20,219 bases of DNA from UBA6164 sp963979005 (GTDB lineage Bacteria > Patescibacteriota > Gracilibacteria > BD1-5 > UBA6164), in the NCBI GenBank assembly GCA_963979005.1, contig CAXBVF010000013.1, positions 1 to 20,219 of the forward strand, in the 5' to 3' direction. This document shows, piece by piece, positions 17,759 to 20,219 of the stretch. Position 1 is the first letter of the stretch; each line of letters starts with the position of its first letter. Below the pieces are notes generated by a model. The model saw nothing but the letters and a program-made list of their open reading frames with translations, did no database searches and was not told the DNA's origin. Both the position numbers and the translations under genes were made by a program.

Positions 17759-17786
17759 ATTATATATATTTAACTAGATTAATCAA
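17759..17786 (-). promoter_or_regulatory. Promoter of the cysteine-repeat surface protein gene
   Basis: On the minus strand TTGATT (17781-17786), a 16-base spacer and a perfect TATAAT (17759-17764) lie about 30 bases before the ATG at 17730. The site sits between the stop of the upstream gene (17801) and this gene, giving it its own transcript. Confidence 0.55.
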
Positions 17787-17800
17787 ATTGAAAAAAGTAG

Positions 17801-18865
17801 TTAAACAGTAATAAATGGCGCAAAAATTAATCTATTATTAGTATTTTTTATAAAGCTATTATCTAAAAAATCAAGATTCAATTCGCTTCTATATGCGGCA
17901 TTTCATCTCTGTAGCATATTATATCAAACAGTTTTAATCCTGTATGAAACATCGTATCTATCACAAGTCCTAGGACAAATGTCATCCGTAGCATACATTC
18001 ATCTACTAGGATTTTCAATTGCACTCGTATCACATAATCTTCATGTAAAAATTAATGCCCAAGGATAATATAAATCAATTCATACACTGGTATTTTCTTT
18101 ATATAAATCTTCTCTTTTTCCCATAAAATCTAAAGCAACTCTGTTTATAGAATGTTTTTTTAGAAAATTTCTAAATATATCAAGACTAACTTCGCTAGAA
18201 TTATAAAATTTTAATTGCCACTTAACTATTTCTTCTCTTAATGCTAATTTTTCTTGTTCAGATTTATTTTTTATTGATTCACCAGCTGGATGGGCCTCAT
18301 ATCAAAATGTATCTATTAAAGGAGTTTTTAATAATTTATGAATTAATCTACCAAAAGATATCTTGATATTAGTATATTTAGTTGTAAGTAATCTAAGTAC
18401 TCATAAATCATTTACTACTACTTCAATAGGATTTTTAATATTGAGTGAATTTAAATAATCTAATGATTCTTCTAATCTATCTAGCATCTTATTTCATGCG
18501 TAAGGTGTAACAAATGTAAAAGTCCTTATTTTATGTGGGGGAAAATTTTTATTAAATTTCTGAAATTTCTGAATTGCTTTTTCTATCTCTGATTTTGTTG
18601 CTATTAAATATTCACAATTATCACTTCAGTAATATATTCCATCAATTTTATTAAATACTTCTGGTCAAAATTTCTTTTTAATTTCTCTTATTGCCTTAAA
18701 ATTTATTTCATATTGTGAAGAAATATTTTCAGCTAATTCTCAAGGAAAGTTCTCCATAAAAAAACTAGCAAGCTCCCTGTCTTGCTTTCACTGAGATAGT
18801 AACCTTGAGCTGTTTAATAGGTCAAAATACTCCAAATTTGTTCATATATGTATAAAAAGATTCAT
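17801..18865 (-). CDS. U32-family (UbiV/UbiU-like) putative Fe-S protein, 354 aa
   Basis: The frame is open with TGA=Gly. The order of landmarks follows UbiV-type members of the U32 peptidase-like family: YYGSDNCEY (first Cys, about 83); a lysine-rich strand region; PIEVVVNDLGVLRLL near 148-162; ISFGRLIHKLL; INRVALDFMGKRE; then LYYPWALIFTGRLC followed by DDICPRTCDRYD, supplying three more cysteines. In UbiU/UbiV four cysteines bind a 4Fe-4S cluster and the proteins assist O2-independent hydroxylation. Here the same four-Cys pattern is seen, but no ubiquinone pathway is known in this lineage, so the substrate is open (RNA or cofactor modification are other U32 roles). The ATG at 18865 directly abuts the upstream terminator's T-run; a start further inside is possible. 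Confidence 0.6.
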
Positions 18866-18908
18866 AAAAAAATATACTTGAATTATAATAATTCAAGTAT
18901 ATTTTTTT
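18866..18908 (-). terminator. Long hairpin terminator after the SH3-like protein gene
   Basis: A 15-bp perfect stem AATATACTTGAATTA/TAATTCAAGTATATT with a three-base loop is extended by A5/T5 pairs. On the minus strand it ends in seven Ts that run directly into the ATG of the next gene. It contains a TATACT that may be the -10 element of that next gene. Confidence 0.85.
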
Positions 18909-18923
18909 ATCTAATTAAAGCAA
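18896..18923 (-). promoter_or_regulatory. Candidate promoter of the U32 gene nested in the terminator hairpin
   Basis: On the minus strand TTGCTT (18918-18923), a 16-base spacer and TATACT (18896-18901, within the first stem arm met by polymerase) would start RNA near the hairpin loop at about 18889. Such RNA carries only the second arm, so it could not form the terminator and would read into the U32 gene with a leader of about 24 bases. Confidence 0.45.
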
Positions 18924-18945
18924 CCCAAATAGCTAGTTTATCATT

Positions 18946-19932
18946 TTATTCTTCCTCTCAACTATTAATCATCTCTGTTAAAGTATTAACAAAATTGTCA
19001 TCCTCAGTAAGATAGTCTCAAAGAATATTTATTCATCAAGCTGTTGTTTCTTCTGAATCTACAATATTATTTACAATATCAATAAAATTTAATTCTATGT
19101 CTCAATTAACTGGATCAATACTTGAATCATCTATAGTAGCTCTATAAGAAACACTATTAGTTACACTAATGAAATTATCTTCTCATGGAATAAAGTTGAT
19201 TTGATTAGTAATTATATTTGTTAAATCTGTAACAAAATTTGGATCCTTAACATATTCAAATATATATTCTTCTGTTTCTTCAATAATTAATTCTTCCTCT
19301 ACTATAATTTCTGGTTCAACTACAATTTCCTTTTGTCTATTACAATATAAATTTTTTTTTATTCTTTCATCATAAGAAATATTTACTCCTGGAATAATTA
19401 ATCATTCATTAGGGCTTTTTGAAAAAATATTTAATAACTCTTGATTCTCATATGATTCTGAACAATGCAAATCTATAATATCTTTATCTAGGTATCATAT
19501 TTTTCATTTACTTTTTCAATCTAATATTTTTACTTTTGCCCACTTTTTATTTATATAATTTAAACTCAAAACCTGAAAGTAGTTTCATTTAAAAGTAATT
19601 CATATTGGGGATGATTGTGCTGATGGTAATCTTCTTAAAAGTGTAGTTGTATTAATTAGTCAGTATTCTCATTTTATTTCATATGGATTTCATATATGTG
19701 TTCATAAATTATCTGTATATACATTTCAAACTCTTCCATCAGTAAGTTTTACCTCAAGTAAATTCCCTGATATATTTCATTGATCAATAACTACATATCA
19801 TTGTTTTAAATATACTGATTGTAAGTCTTTTACTCATGTATTATTTTTTATATACAAAATATCTCAATAAGCTCAAAAACTAGAGTTTATTAAGATGAAA
19901 AATAGTACAAACATTGAAATAATTTTTTTCAT
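18946..19932 (-). CDS. Secreted protein with SH3-like domains, 328 aa
   Basis: Signal peptide MKKIISMFVLFFILINSSFG, cleaved around residue 20-23 (AYGD). Two beta-rich modules follow. The first, about 24-75, reads ILYIKNNTGVKDL... VEVKLTDGRVGNVY-like. The second, about 88-150, fits the bacterial SH3 pattern: YGLINTTTLLRRLPSAQSS, GITFKGNYFQVLSLN, KKWAKVKILDGKSKGKIGYL. Such domains often bind peptidoglycan. An acidic Glu/Ile linker follows at about 205-225 (VVEPEIIVEEELIIEE), then an Asn/Asp-rich C-terminal region (about 225-328) of unclear fold with repeated FV/NFI-T-x-x elements. No catalytic motif is seen, so a wall-binding or surface role is inferred. It sits among other exported proteins and has its own strong promoter with an inverted repeat at the -10. 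Confidence 0.7.
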
Positions 19933-19961
19933 ACTTTTTAGTATAATATAACAATAAGTTA

Positions 19962-19990
19962 ATTATACTATATTCTGAAAGTTTGGTCAA
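19962..19990 (-). promoter_or_regulatory. Promoter of the SH3-like protein gene
   Basis: On the minus strand TTGACC (19985-19990), a 17-base spacer and a perfect TATAAT (19962-19967) lie about 30 bases before the ATG at 19932. An imperfect inverted repeat GTATAATTAAC-TTATT-GTTATATTATAC spans 19941-19968 and covers the -10 and the expected start. Confidence 0.75.
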
Positions 19991-20028
19991 ATAATAGCTA
20001 TTTTATTATTTTTAAAATTTATGGTTTT

Positions 20029-20219
20029 TTAATCTAATATTTCTTTTAATTTTCACTCGTTATTTAAAGCATTTATTTCACTAAATCCTCATAATAAATT
20101 TTCTTTTGATACTTCTCATGAAAATATTTGAGGAACCGTCATCATTCAAGTAGTTCAAACAATTTCTCTTAATTTATCCCCATCATTTGTAATATCAATT
20201 GTTTTATATTCATATCACA
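20029..20219 (-). CDS. Glutaredoxin (C-terminal part; N-terminus off window)
   Basis: About 63 codons run in from the right edge to a TAA. They read YEYKTIDITNDGDKLRE, then TGMMTVPQIF with the cis-proline typical of the thioredoxin fold, then LLGGFSEINALNNEGKLKEIL, the glutathione-binding GG-F pattern of glutaredoxins. The CxxC or CxxS active site would lie upstream, outside the window. The protein reduces disulphides using glutathione or a similar thiol in the cytoplasm; CPR-type bacteria often keep such a small redox protein. Three or more glycines are TGA. The 19933-20028 spacer after the stop holds only the promoter of the next gene, with no obvious terminator. Confidence 0.88.

Noticed and set aside
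1..20219. TGA read as tryptophan (mycoplasma-type code)
   Set aside because: TGA falls at P-loop, SAM-binding and other invariant glycines, while TGG is used where Trp is expected, so Gly fits and Trp does not.
1..20219. CRISPR arrays
   Set aside because: No regularly spaced direct repeats were seen and no cas-like gene is present.

Overview
The window is an AT-rich bacterial segment in which TGA is read as glycine (genetic code 25). Every long gene is broken by TGA in the standard code, yet these codons fall exactly on invariant glycines: FSGIG of a C5-cytosine methyltransferase, GVTGSGKT of UvrB, GDYGTGKS of a P-loop ATPase and GHGVGISGAG of a SpoIID domain. TGG is still used for tryptophan, so this is not the TGA=Trp code. 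All stops seen are TAA, or TAG once. That points to Candidatus Gracilibacteria (BD1-5) or Candidatus Absconditabacteria (SR1); I cannot separate the two. None of the recognisable genes has a Shine-Dalgarno sequence, and starts are preceded by A/T-rich leaders.

Left part (1-6330), accessory or mobile-looking. Minus-strand genes encode a 43-aa peptide, a CHC2 zinc-finger primase-like protein and a P-loop ATPase with a helicase-like core (partial, runs off the left edge). Next comes an unrecognised 450-aa protein. Divergent from it is a plus-strand operon: C5-cytosine DNA methyltransferase, HNH endonuclease and a small membrane/coiled-coil protein. This is a type II restriction-modification system written with TGA glycines. 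Two related 50-52 aa minus-strand ORFs follow, bracketed by near-identical hairpins. The block ends at the 3' end of the tmRNA gene, a classic integration site, so it is probably an integrated element whose integrase and far end lie outside the window.

Centre (6377-13052), host-like. It holds ssrA (tmRNA, minus, with its own promoter and terminator), a four-TM membrane protein and a PHP-domain phosphoesterase (plus), and a large unknown protein (minus). Then comes a GC-richer structured RNA locus (about 9842-10065, plus) with a promoter, an intrinsic terminator and the only consensus Shine-Dalgarno sequence in the window. uvrB (minus) follows, its stop codon lying in the loop of that RNA's terminator. 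Two same-length paralogous 125-aa proteins complete this part.

Right part (13239-20219), mostly cell envelope. It holds a secreted amidase/SpoIID peptidoglycan hydrolase, a membrane-anchored helical protein, a secreted cysteine-repeat protein with a Thr-rich linker, a U32/UbiV-like putative Fe-S protein, a secreted SH3-like protein, and the C-terminal part of a glutaredoxin at the right edge. Intergenic spaces are short and usually hold bidirectional hairpin terminators or strong sigma70-type promoters. The most unusual element is the 9842-10065 RNA locus. Next are the restriction-modification block beside ssrA and a promoter that appears to sit inside a terminator hairpin at 18866-18923.
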